A stretch of 12,023 bases of DNA from an uncultured Bacteroidota bacterium (lineage in GTDB: Bacteria > Bacteroidota > Bacteroidia > 2-12-FULL-35-15). The notes under the pieces are model-generated. The model did no database searches. It was given only the letters and a program-made list of their open reading frames with translations, and was not told the DNA's origin. Within the stretch, counting starts at the first letter, position 1. Every line of letters starts with the position of its first letter. The stretch is taken from assembly GCA_903881065.1 (NCBI GenBank), contig CAIRRW010000536.1, positions 1 through 12,023 of the forward strand. Direction: 5' to 3'. The translations under genes and the position numbers were made by a program. Shown here piece by piece: positions 1 to 6,545 of the stretch.

Positions 1-43
1 ACATTAAATTAGGATATCATTACCACTTGAAAGAACATTAGAT

Positions 44-538
44 ATGAAACACCAGAATTCTATGCCTGACAAAAAATTACTGACCATTTCAGAAACTATT
101 AAACAAGGCAAACCTTTCCGAAATAATTATCATAAAACTGCAATTAATCTCATTTTTACAGGCCGATGGATTTATAATCTTCATAATGAGTTATTCAAAA
201 ATTATGGACTGACTGCGCAACAATTTAATATTTTAAGAATATTAAAAGGTCAACATCCAAAATCTGCGACAGTAAAACTAATCCGTGAAAGAATGCTTGA
301 CAAAATGTCGGATGCTTCACGCATTGTTGAAAATTTAAGAAAAAAAGGATTGGTTACAAGAGAAGTAAATTCTGGAAACCGGAGAGAAGTGGATGTTTTT
401 ATTAGTGAAAAAGGAATTGAAGTGCTTAATTTAATTGAAGAAAATGAAAACGAAACAATGGATCGTTTTCTTTCAAACCTTAACAAAAGCGAAACTGAAC
501 TATTAAATACACTTTTGGATAAACTCAGAAGTAAATAA
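44..538 (+). CDS. MarR-family winged-helix transcriptional regulator
   Basis: This 164-residue protein is a cytoplasmic dimeric DNA-binding repressor or activator of the MarR type; the ligand is unknown. A helical N-terminal region (about residues 25-55) precedes a winged helix-turn-helix. The recognition part reads DKMSDASRIVENLRKKGLV (about residues 86-104) and is followed by the wing, with NRREVDVFISEKG ending in the strand after the conserved Arg-Arg. A C-terminal dimerisation helix closes the protein. The length is normal for the family. The start at 44 is the first ATG; Met7 (62) is a possible alternative and no Shine-Dalgarno helps to choose. It lies 442 bp upstream of the electron-transfer cluster on the same strand, so it is a candidate regulator of that cluster, but this is inference. 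It may instead control a gene left of the window. Confidence 0.9.
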   Translation: MKHQNSMPDKKLLTISETIKQGKPFRNNYHKTAINLIFTGRWIYNLHNELFKNYGLTAQQFNILRILKGQHPKSATVKLIRERMLDKMSDASRIVENLRKKGLVTREVNSGNRREVDVFISEKGIEVLNLIEENENETMDRFLSNLNKSETELLNTLLDKLRSK

Positions 539-604
539 TATTAATTTATACTGAAATAGTAATGCCCTTATAAACAATTGTTACTGCACAAAACTTCTCT
601 CTGA

Positions 605-724
605 ATGAAAAAATGCAAAAATAATTTAGTAATAAAAAAAGTGCTTTACCATCCCTTATTGCTATTTACGTTATCTTCATTAAGTACTCATCCTCACATT
701 TCGAGCATTAAAGTAAACCCATAG
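605..724 (+). CDS. Possible 39-residue small protein or leader peptide
   Basis: An ATG at 605 opens a 39-codon frame ending in TAG at 722-724. The product starts MKKCKNNLVIKK and continues with a hydrophobic stretch (VLYHPLLLFTLSSLS), so it looks like a short signal peptide or membrane peptide with no folded domain after it. The stop codon is directly followed by the first base of a GC-rich hairpin with a T-rich tail, which is the spacing expected of a small transcribed unit. Against this, frames of this length arise by chance in AT-rich DNA. No family is recognised. It could be a leader peptide, a small membrane protein or a remnant. Confidence 0.25.
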   Translation: MKKCKNNLVIKKVLYHPLLLFTLSSLSTHPHISSIKVNP

Positions 725-748
725 CTGCGAAAACGCAGATTTTTATTT
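725..748 (+). terminator. Small intrinsic terminator candidate
   Basis: CTGCG (725-729) and CGCAG (734-738) form a perfect 5-bp stem with an AAAA loop, followed by ATTTTTATTT. The stem is short but GC-rich against an AT-rich background. It would end transcripts from the MarR gene or from the small ORF, or act as an attenuator in a long leader of the redox cluster. Confidence 0.45.
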
Positions 749-756
749 GTCAAATG

Positions 757-794
757 TCACCTATCCGGATGACGATTATCATATTTTTAGGTGA
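757..794. other. Loose inverted repeat in the leader
   Basis: TCACCTA (757-763) is the exact reverse complement of TAGGTGA (788-794), with a 24-base loop that includes the self-complementary ATCCGGAT (763-770, overlapping the stem by one base). This might be an RNA structure or a spaced operator. A 7-bp match at this spacing can be chance. Confidence 0.2.
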
Positions 795-799
795 TTTAT

Positions 800-814
800 T
801 GCAATAATATTGCA
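800..814. promoter_or_regulatory. 15-bp palindromic operator candidate
   Basis: TGCAATAATATTGCA is a perfect dyad with one central base. AT-rich dyads of this size and form are typical targets of MarR-family dimers (compare the OhrR-type operators built on ACAATT/AATTGT), and a MarR gene lies just upstream. The site is 166 bp before the start of the Fe-S protein. The binding assignment is inference. Confidence 0.4.
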
Positions 815-933
815 TCGTATAAATGTTGTAACATCAATCTGCAAATTACATCATCAAGGTAAAACATTTATATTATTAAGTACTCCTATTTTTTGCATTT
901 GTTTTTTGCACTTGACCCCGATGCACTAATTAC

Positions 934-942
934 TGCAATAAT
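934..942 (+). promoter_or_regulatory. Second copy of the operator half-site
   Basis: TGCAATAAT repeats the first nine bases of the 800-814 palindrome, 134 bp downstream and 39 bp before the Fe-S gene start. A regulator bound at both places could bracket the promoter. The match is short and may be chance. Confidence 0.22.
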
Positions 943-980
943 TTAACTACGTTTTAACAAAATAAACAATAGTCAAAATT

Positions 981-1970
981 ATGGAAGAACAAAAAGACAA
1001 AATAAGCCCTGAATCCAAGGAGGCAGGCAGACGTAATTTTCTTAAACTCGGATTTTTGGCAGCTGGCCTTACCGTAGTTGGAGGCGGTATTGAAAAAGTC
1101 CTTTCAACTGAAAAAAAGGAGAATCCTGACACAACAGTATTTACACGCGATGGTAAAGTATTTAAAGCAGACCTTAATTGTCTGCATGAATATACTGCAC
1201 CTGCGGTATCTAATGAAGAAGCAAGAAGAGGAATTCCAGGCAAAAAATTCGTGATGGTATTTGACCTTGCAAAATGCGATGGTTGCAAAAAATGTACTGA
1301 AGCATGTCAGGCAATGCACTTTACAGAGCCGGACCGAGAATGGATTAAAGTATTTAAAATGAAAGATGCGGAAACAACAGCAGCTTACTTTATGCCTAAG
1401 CCTTGTTTCCATTGTGATAATCCTCCTTGTACTAAAGTTTGTCCAGTTGGGGCTACCTTCAAACGTCAGGATGGAATTGTTTTAATTGATGATGACCGTT
1501 GTATTGGATGTCGTTCCTGTATGGCTGCTTGTCCATATTCTACTCGTTTCTTTAATTGGTCAGAACCAATGCAACCAGAAGCAGTAGCGCATGTCACTTA
1601 TTCTCCTGAACATGGTTTCCCGCGCCAAAAAGGAACAACAGAAAAATGCGATTTCTGTCCACATATGATACGCGATGGCAAAATGCCAGCTTGCGTTAAT
1701 GGTTGCCCTATGAATGCAATTTATTTTGGTGACCAAAATGAAGATGCGGTTACTAATTCTGCAGGTACTACAGTTAAATTTTCACAGCTTTTAGAAGATA
1801 ATAGTGCATACCGCTTTTTGGAAGAGTTAGGAACTGAGCCTCGTGTTTATTATTTGCCTCCTAAAAACAGAAAATATCCAAAACCTGATTTAGATTCAGA
1901 AGGCAAGGAACAAAAGAAAGATGCTAAAAAGCCAGATATGAATAAAGGTATGGCTAGCATGAACATGTAA
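981..1970 (+). CDS. Tat-exported four-[4Fe-4S] electron-transfer protein
   Basis: This 329-residue protein is a periplasmic electron-wire subunit of the DmsB/PsrB/NrfC/HybA class. A twin-arginine motif RRNFLK (Arg17-Arg18) heads a hydrophobic segment (about 20-35), so export should be folded, through Tat. Sixteen cysteines fall in the four family motifs: C99/C102/C105/C109, C142/C145/C150/C154, C174/C177/C180/C184 and C223/C226/C238/C242, enough for four [4Fe-4S] clusters. The C-terminal tail (from about 290) is Lys/Asp-rich, without a membrane helix, unlike HybA. In this family it normally passes electrons between a membrane NrfD-type partner, which is the next gene, and a molybdopterin or hydrogenase catalytic subunit, which is absent here. 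The start ATG at 981 places the Tat motif correctly. It is the first gene of the cluster; the gap to the next gene is 46 bp. Confidence 0.92.
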   Translation: MEEQKDKISPESKEAGRRNFLKLGFLAAGLTVVGGGIEKVLSTEKKENPDTTVFTRDGKVFKADLNCLHEYTAPAVSNEEARRGIPGKKFVMVFDLAKCDGCKKCTEACQAMHFTEPDREWIKVFKMKDAETTAAYFMPKPCFHCDNPPCTKVCPVGATFKRQDGIVLIDDDRCIGCRSCMAACPYSTRFFNWSEPMQPEAVAHVTYSPEHGFPRQKGTTEKCDFCPHMIRDGKMPACVNGCPMNAIYFGDQNEDAVTNSAGTTVKFSQLLEDNSAYRFLEELGTEPRVYYLPPKNRKYPKPDLDSEGKEQKKDAKKPDMNKGMASMNM

Positions 1971-2016
1971 GGAAAATAGATTGTAAATAGTATTAACAAT
2001 AAAAGCAGACAAAATT

Positions 2017-3447
2017 ATGGAAAAACCAAAATATCCAGACAGTAATATACCGGCCGAACTTTCAGAAGAAGTAATCCGCGAAGATAGTATGCGCCCTACA
2101 AGAAATTGGGGTTTAAGTACAAAAATATGGCTTGCATTTTTATTCTCAGTTGCCGGCTGGGGATTATATGCTTATGTTCACCAATTGAGAGGTGGTTTAG
2201 GCGTTACTGCAATGCGTAATTATGTTTCATGGGGATTATACATATCTACATTTGTATTTTTCATCGGTATCAGCCACTCTGGCACACTTGTTTCTGCCAT
2301 CCTAAGGATAACAAAACAGGATTGGAGAATGCCAATTACAAGAATAGCAGAGTTAATGACTTTTGTTTCCCTTTGTTTTGGTGGAATTATGCCAATTATT
2401 GACTTAGGGCATCCAGAACGAATAGGAAATCTTGTCATTTTCGGACGCGTACAATCTCCACTGATGTGGGATGTAATGTCAATCATAACCTATTTTACAG
2501 GAAGTACTGTATTCCTTTGGTTACCAATGATACCTGACATGGCATTGATGAGAGACAGATTAACAGATACAACCAAACGATTTGATAAATTCAGAAAGTG
2601 GCTCTATACTAAATTGGCGATTGGCTGGACAGGTTCTAAATCGCAATGGAAACGATTGGAATTAGTTATGACAATTATGACTATTGTAATTATTCCTGTA
2701 GCCGTTTCGGTACATACTGTTGTAAGTTATATTTTCGCAATGACACTTCGTCCGGGTTGGAACAGTACTATATTCGGTCCCTACTTTGTTGCAGGCGCGC
2801 TATATAGTGGCTCGGCAATAGTAATCCTTGCCATGGTTATTTTCAGAAAACTTTATCATCTTGAAAAGTATATTACCTACCGTCATTTTGATTTGATGGG
2901 TCGTGTAGTACTTGCTCTTACTCTTATATACGCTTATCTTAACTTGAACGAATACTGGATACCAGGTTATAAAATGGCAACAGCCGAAAGTCATTTGCTT
3001 CATGATTTATTTAGTGGAAGTTATTCTTCAGCTTTTTGGTTATGCCAATTTGGTACTGTATTACTTCCAATAATAGTAATGTGCTTCCCTAAAGGAAGAA
3101 CTCCCGGATCGCTTGCTGTTGTTTGTACTTTAATTGCAATTGGGGCTTGGGTAAAACGATACCTTATTGTGGTTCCGACATTACTGCATCCCTTTTTGCC
3201 TATACAGGATGTGCCGAGCGATTGGTCGCAATATTTCCCTAACTGGGTAGAATGGTCAGTTGTAATGGGAGCTTTATCAGGTATGGTAATCATTGTTACA
3301 CTTTATGCGAAATTCTTCCCAATGATGTCAATGTGGGAAGTAGTACACGGAGCTCAAGTAGAAGAAAGCAAGCGCCTGGCAGCAGAAGCAGTAGCTCATC
3401 ATGAAATAGAAGTACATAAATCTGAAACAGCAAAAGCAGCACTATGA
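2017..3447 (+). CDS. NrfD/PsrC-type membrane subunit, ActC-like
   Basis: This 476-residue integral membrane protein is expected to exchange electrons or protons with the quinone pool for the Fe-S partner encoded just upstream. I count ten hydrophobic helices, the first at about residues 34-54 and the last near 408-440. Several stretches match what I recall of ActC of alternative complex III: GISHSGTLVSAI (84-95), the loop with W-T-G-S-K-S-Q-W before helix 5, SVHTVVS, and PGWNSTIFGPYFVAGALYSG. It is longer than NrfD (about 320 residues) and closer to ActC and HybB-type proteins. The C-terminal end is a charged cytoplasmic tail rich in Ala, Glu and Lys. Its stop overlaps the next start (ATGA), suggesting translational coupling. 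The family is secure; the direction of electron flow is unknown. Confidence 0.9.
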   Translation: MEKPKYPDSNIPAELSEEVIREDSMRPTRNWGLSTKIWLAFLFSVAGWGLYAYVHQLRGGLGVTAMRNYVSWGLYISTFVFFIGISHSGTLVSAILRITKQDWRMPITRIAELMTFVSLCFGGIMPIIDLGHPERIGNLVIFGRVQSPLMWDVMSIITYFTGSTVFLWLPMIPDMALMRDRLTDTTKRFDKFRKWLYTKLAIGWTGSKSQWKRLELVMTIMTIVIIPVAVSVHTVVSYIFAMTLRPGWNSTIFGPYFVAGALYSGSAIVILAMVIFRKLYHLEKYITYRHFDLMGRVVLALTLIYAYLNLNEYWIPGYKMATAESHLLHDLFSGSYSSAFWLCQFGTVLLPIIVMCFPKGRTPGSLAVVCTLIAIGAWVKRYLIVVPTLLHPFLPIQDVPSDWSQYFPNWVEWSVVMGALSGMVIIVTLYAKFFPMMSMWEVVHGAQVEESKRLAAEAVAHHEIEVHKSETAKAAL

Positions 3448-4343
3448 AAACATTAAAAACAAATTTAAAGATGAGCAGATTTCCAAATTGGATTATTAGC
3501 TGTGCCATATTATTTATAGGAATTTCAACAATTCAGGCACAAAAATCAGCAAGTAGCATTCAGTTATCGTTTTCAAAGAAAACAGATAATAGTCAAATAG
3601 TAAGTGCTCTTGTTTCGGGCAAAAACAAAGAAGGAAAATTTCTTCCTGCACAAAATGCTCATGTAAATTTTTATCTCAAGAATGATAAAGATTTTGTTTT
3701 GGTAACCAAGACTACAACTGATGCGAGTGGCAGAACAAATGCTACACTTCCAAAAGACTTACCATTAGATGCAGAGCATTACTTTGGTGTAACTGTAAAA
3801 GTTGAAAACGATGAAGTTTTGGAGGATGCAGAAGAAGAGTTACGATTGAAAGATGTACACCTTTCTCTAAAACTTAACCCTCAGGATACTTCAAGAACAG
3901 CAACAGCATTAGTTACAGAAACTGCTGCCGATGGCGCTGAAAAACCAGTGAAAGATATCGCTATAAATTTTTATGTTCAACGTCTATTTGGTGTGATGCC
4001 TGCTGCAGATGAACATTCTGTGACTACTAATGATAAAGGTGAAGCTGTTTTTTCTTACCCAAAAGGCATCCCTGGCGACACAGTTGGCAAAATGACTATT
4101 GTTGCAATGATTGAGGACAATGACACATATGGAACTGTAGAAACAAAAAGCCCTTGCGTTTGGGGCAAGGCTGTACCACTTGATAAAGATCCATTTCCTC
4201 GTGCACTTTGGAGTGCACATGCAAAATGGCCAATGATTATTTTACTCTCCTGCCTATATGGAGGCGTTTGGTTTTGCTATTTCTTTATGTTTTATCAATT
4301 AAGGAAAATTAAAAAAGAGGAACAACAGACTGCTAATAATTAA
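3444..4343 (+). CDS. Membrane-anchored tandem Ig-like domain protein of the redox cluster
   Basis: This 299-residue protein has an N-terminal signal peptide (hydrophobic part about 16-31, cleavage likely after Ala32 in QAQ), two beta-rich domains, and one membrane helix near the C-terminus (about 262-285) followed by a basic cytoplasmic tail (RKIKKEE). It should sit in the inner membrane with both domains in the periplasm. The domains (about 39-137 and 138-240) look like a tandem duplication: each runs from a short strand to SALV or TALV, then a glycine turn, a conserved NFY, a TT..G turn, a PK..P segment and an acidic end. They resemble Ig-like or carboxypeptidase-regulatory-like folds. There is no heme, metal or Fe-S motif. 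Its start overlaps the NrfD-type stop by 4 bp, so it is probably an accessory or scaffold subunit. Met10 (3471) is an alternative start. No named family is recognised. Confidence 0.8.
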   Translation: MKTLKTNLKMSRFPNWIISCAILFIGISTIQAQKSASSIQLSFSKKTDNSQIVSALVSGKNKEGKFLPAQNAHVNFYLKNDKDFVLVTKTTTDASGRTNATLPKDLPLDAEHYFGVTVKVENDEVLEDAEEELRLKDVHLSLKLNPQDTSRTATALVTETAADGAEKPVKDIAINFYVQRLFGVMPAADEHSVTTNDKGEAVFSYPKGIPGDTVGKMTIVAMIEDNDTYGTVETKSPCVWGKAVPLDKDPFPRALWSAHAKWPMIILLSCLYGGVWFCYFFMFYQLRKIKKEEQQTANN

Positions 4344-4368
4344 CTACTAACAATTAAAACAAAAAATC

Positions 4369-4791
4369 ATGAAAAAAAACAAAAAACAAAAAATGATATT
4401 ACTGTACAGTTCAGCAGTAATTACTCTATTATTATCCTTCGCTTTTCAAGGCAATAAAGACTGGAAAGCACCTGACTCATCAAAAGACAAGAAAAATCCT
4501 GTTGCTTACAGTGATGAATCTGTTGCTGCAGGGAAAAAAATCTATGAGAAAGAATGTCTTAACTGTCATGGAAAAAAAGGGAAAGGTGACGGGAAAGATG
4601 CAGCTAACCAAGATGCTACTGTTGCTGATTTGACTGCTGCTAAAGTTCAAGCTCAAACTGATGGTGAGTTATTCTGGAAAATAAGTGAAGGTAAAAAACC
4701 AATGCCTACAAACAAAAAAACATTATCTGAAGACCAACGTTGGCAGGTTACAAATTATGTTCGTTCACTTGGCAAAGCAGCAAAAAAATAA
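4369..4791 (+). CDS. Monoheme class I cytochrome c
   Basis: This 140-residue protein starts with a very basic stretch and a hydrophobic segment (about 9-26) that acts as a signal peptide or an uncleaved inner-membrane anchor. A Lys/Asp-rich linker leads to a single c-type cytochrome domain. The heme-binding CLNCH is at residues 63-67, followed by the GKKGKGDG loop common in small cytochromes of this type, and the likely axial ligand is Met112 in KKPMPT. The final helix (QRWQVTNYVRSLGK) is the usual C-terminal cytochrome c helix. It should carry electrons in the periplasm to or from the Fe-S/NrfD pair. It lies 25 bp after the Ig-like protein and 30 bp before the porin. Confidence 0.92.
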   Translation: MKKNKKQKMILLYSSAVITLLLSFAFQGNKDWKAPDSSKDKKNPVAYSDESVAAGKKIYEKECLNCHGKKGKGDGKDAANQDATVADLTAAKVQAQTDGELFWKISEGKKPMPTNKKTLSEDQRWQVTNYVRSLGKAAKK

Positions 4792-4821
4792 ATTACAAAT
4801 AATCAACTAAATTATAAACAA

Positions 4822-6066
4822 ATGAAAAAAACAATTACAAAAATTGGACTCGCCATGGGAATAATTTTATTCTCTGCCGGAGCAAATATATTTGCTCAGT
4901 CCAGCAACGATTCTTCATTATATAAGTTGCAACAGGAAGTAAATTCCCTTAAATTAGGAGAAAGTCATTTTATGGTGGTAGGTCTTGCTACTTTTGGATT
5001 TGTAAGTTCCTCAACTACTACAATTGCACCAAGTGGTGTTAGTACATTGCAGAATCCTGCACGAACAAACACATTTGATGCTGACCATTTTGAGTTCAGC
5101 CCAATGTTACTTTGGAGACATGGTAAAAAACTCCTCTTGGAATTTGAGCCCTCTTTTGATGGAAATGGAATTGGCGTGAACTGGGCTTGCGCCTCCTATT
5201 TTGTTACAAAAGGATTAATTATAAGAGGTGGATATTTAGTTCTGCCTTTTGGTATGTATAACAAACGCCTTGCTGCGGGCTGGATAGACAAAGTTGCGAC
5301 AGATCCTGTTGGTCTTGCCGATCTTCCTCCTGGTAGTGATTGGGGTGTTGAGGCTGAAGGAGGTTTTCAGATGGGTTCGATGAAGGGAAGTTATGATATT
5401 GCTCTTACAACAGGATACCAGATTGTACATGATGGAGCACAAGATGGAGCTATACAAAACCCTAGTAATACAGGAAATACTATAACTGATAATAACAATA
5501 ACAAAATGGTTTCTGGACGTGTGTCAATACTTCCTCTGGCAAATTCTTCACTTGAAGTTGGCTTCTCGGGATTGTACGGTAAGGTTGGTGACACTAACGA
5601 TTCTACTTATAAAGATGCTACTACAATGGCTTATGCAGTTGACTTAACTTATCTTGCAGATATTGGACCATTGCTGTTAAATGTAAAAGGACAATACAAT
5701 GTAATTAATTCAAATAAAGGAACATTCCCTAACCCTGATACAACTTCTGCAACTAAAACGTATTCTTTTACCAATACCACAACTTCTTATTTCGGACAAG
5801 TTTCGTTACGTCCTGTTGCTGTTCATAATAAGATTTTAAGAAACTTTGAGTTGGCATTCCGTTATACAAATTTTATGACTCCAAAAGGTTCGCTTTGGGA
5901 ACAACATACCAATCAGACAAGTATTGGTCTTGATTATTGGTTAAGCTGGAGATCCGTTGTTAAACTTACCTATGAAACAATGAATACTGACAACTTTTCT
6001 CTTGGAGCAACTGGAATGTCAACCAAAACAAATTATTTATTTCTGCAATATTCAGTTCAATTTTAA
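4822..6066 (+). CDS. Outer-membrane beta-barrel (porin-like)
   Basis: This 414-residue protein has a signal peptide (cleavage likely after Ala25, FAQ), a short polar helix (LYKLQQEVNSLK, about 33-44), and then alternating strands typical of a porin up to the end. The last residue is Phe in a strand ending in Y-S-V-Q-F, the usual signal for insertion by the BAM complex. Segments such as FEFSPMLLWRHGKKLLLEFEP and GGYLVLPFGMYNKRL recall phosphate-selective-porin-like barrels (OprP/FmdC type); I use this only as a fold guess. No heme motif is present. Its place between two cytochrome c genes, with gaps of 30 and 14 bp, suggests that it works with the redox proteins, either as a substrate channel or as the sheath of an electron conduit. 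Neither role is shown by the sequence. Confidence 0.82.
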   Translation: MKKTITKIGLAMGIILFSAGANIFAQSSNDSSLYKLQQEVNSLKLGESHFMVVGLATFGFVSSSTTTIAPSGVSTLQNPARTNTFDADHFEFSPMLLWRHGKKLLLEFEPSFDGNGIGVNWACASYFVTKGLIIRGGYLVLPFGMYNKRLAAGWIDKVATDPVGLADLPPGSDWGVEAEGGFQMGSMKGSYDIALTTGYQIVHDGAQDGAIQNPSNTGNTITDNNNNKMVSGRVSILPLANSSLEVGFSGLYGKVGDTNDSTYKDATTMAYAVDLTYLADIGPLLLNVKGQYNVINSNKGTFPNPDTTSATKTYSFTNTTTSYFGQVSLRPVAVHNKILRNFELAFRYTNFMTPKGSLWEQHTNQTSIGLDYWLSWRSVVKLTYETMNTDNFSLGATGMSTKTNYLFLQYSVQF

Positions 6067-6080
6067 AAATATAAAGATAG

Positions 6081-6353
6081 ATGAAAACGAAAACAATAAA
6101 AAGGCTGATTGTTGCGATAGCAATAATAGCAATACCACTATCATCATTATTTACAGGATGTGTTAGTGCTAAAGTTGCAGCAAAAAATGGTTCGCAACTA
6201 TGGTCAGAAAACTGCCGCCGCTGTCATAACACACCACCTGCAAGTGCATTTTCTTCCGAGCAATGGGAAACAATTGGCTTACACATGCAAAGTCGTGCGT
6301 TATTAACCGACTTAGAAAGAGACAAAATTGTTACTTTCCTAAAAGGAGAATAA
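6081..6353 (+). CDS. Mini monoheme cytochrome c, probable lipoprotein
   Basis: This protein has only 90 residues. A basic N-terminus and hydrophobic segment (about 9-23) end in LFTGC, a relaxed lipobox that would make Cys27 the lipidated residue. The heme site CRRCH is at 45-49, next to an NTPP turn. The segment WETIGLHMQSRALLTD follows, where Met69 or His68 could be the sixth ligand, and a closing helix (RDKIVTFLKGE) resembles that of small diheme-cytochrome-like domains (CxxCH...W...M...I..YL pattern). The mature part is about 63 residues, near the lower size limit for a c-type cytochrome. It is the last gene of the cluster, 14 bp after the barrel, and would be tethered to the inner or outer membrane facing the periplasm or the surface. 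An outer-membrane location would make it a partner of the barrel. Confidence 0.85.
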   Translation: MKTKTIKRLIVAIAIIAIPLSSLFTGCVSAKVAAKNGSQLWSENCRRCHNTPPASAFSSEQWETIGLHMQSRALLTDLERDKIVTFLKGE

Positions 6354-6360
6354 AAATGCA

Positions 6361-6545
6361 ACTCTTCTTTAAAATTTAAAGAAGAAATAAATAATTCTGC
6401 TTAGCAGCAATTTTAAAGTACGATTAAAGTCTTTTGTCATGATTTGTTCTTTAATCAAATAAAGTTGTTTGTTAGCGATAACAAGTATTATCGCTTGGTA
6501 GAGAAATAAAAAATCCCGCTTCATTTAGTTGAAGTGGGATTTTTG
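6361..6545 (+). ncRNA. Chain of inverted repeats, possible structured 3' RNA
   Basis: Five inverted repeats follow one another after the last cytochrome gene: TCTTCTTTAAA/TTTAAAGAAGA (6363-6385), CTGC/GCAG (6397-6407), GATTAAAG/CTTTAATC (6422-6429 and 6449-6456), AGCGATAA/TTATCGCT (6474-6481 and 6488-6495), and the terminator stem (6511-6542). Such density in one 180-base stretch ending in a strong terminator could be a stabilising 3' UTR or a 3'-derived small RNA. No known RNA family is recognised, and AT-rich DNA gives some of these by chance. Confidence 0.25.
6511..6545. terminator. Strong bidirectional intrinsic terminator
   Basis: AAATCCCGCTTCA (6511-6523) pairs with TGAAGTGGGATTT (6530-6542) through 13 pairs, one a G-U pair, with a 6-base loop. 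T-rich sequence follows on the plus strand and an A-rich run precedes it, so it can work in both directions. It closes the redox cluster from the left and can also stop transcripts of the convergent adhesin gene, whose stop codon is about 200 bp away. Confidence 0.85.

Larger units (their letters stand above)
539..980. other. 442-bp intergenic leader before the redox cluster
   Basis: There is no long coding frame here. The region holds a possible 39-codon ORF (605-724), a hairpin terminator candidate (725-748), a loose inverted repeat (757-794), a perfect 15-bp palindrome (800-814) with a half-site copy (934-942), and an 11-bp direct repeat ATTAAGTACTC at 679-689 and 875-885. The promoter of the downstream cluster should lie between about 750 and 970. 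I found no clean match to the Bacteroidota -7 element (TAnnTTTG); the nearest, at 887-895, has one T too many. Confidence 0.6.

Noticed and set aside
800..850. FNR/CRP-type site (TTGAT-N4-ATCAA) before the redox cluster
   Set aside because: TTGTAACATCAA near 825-836 has the wrong spacing and an incomplete left half.
887..895. Bacteroidota -7 element before the Fe-S gene
   Set aside because: TATTTTTTG has one T too many for TAnnTTTG, and no -33 partner was found.
947..1412. Antisense reading frames of about 100 residues opposite the Fe-S gene
   Set aside because: They overlap a clear family member on the other strand, and their translations have no domain or signal logic.
981..3447. Naming the first two genes hybA/hybB, nrfC/nrfD or actB/actC
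   Set aside because: The required partner genes are missing, and similarity to a family does not fix orthology.
4822..6066. Calling the barrel a phosphate-selective porin
   Set aside because: The resemblance is only general barrel character; there is no phosphate gene context.
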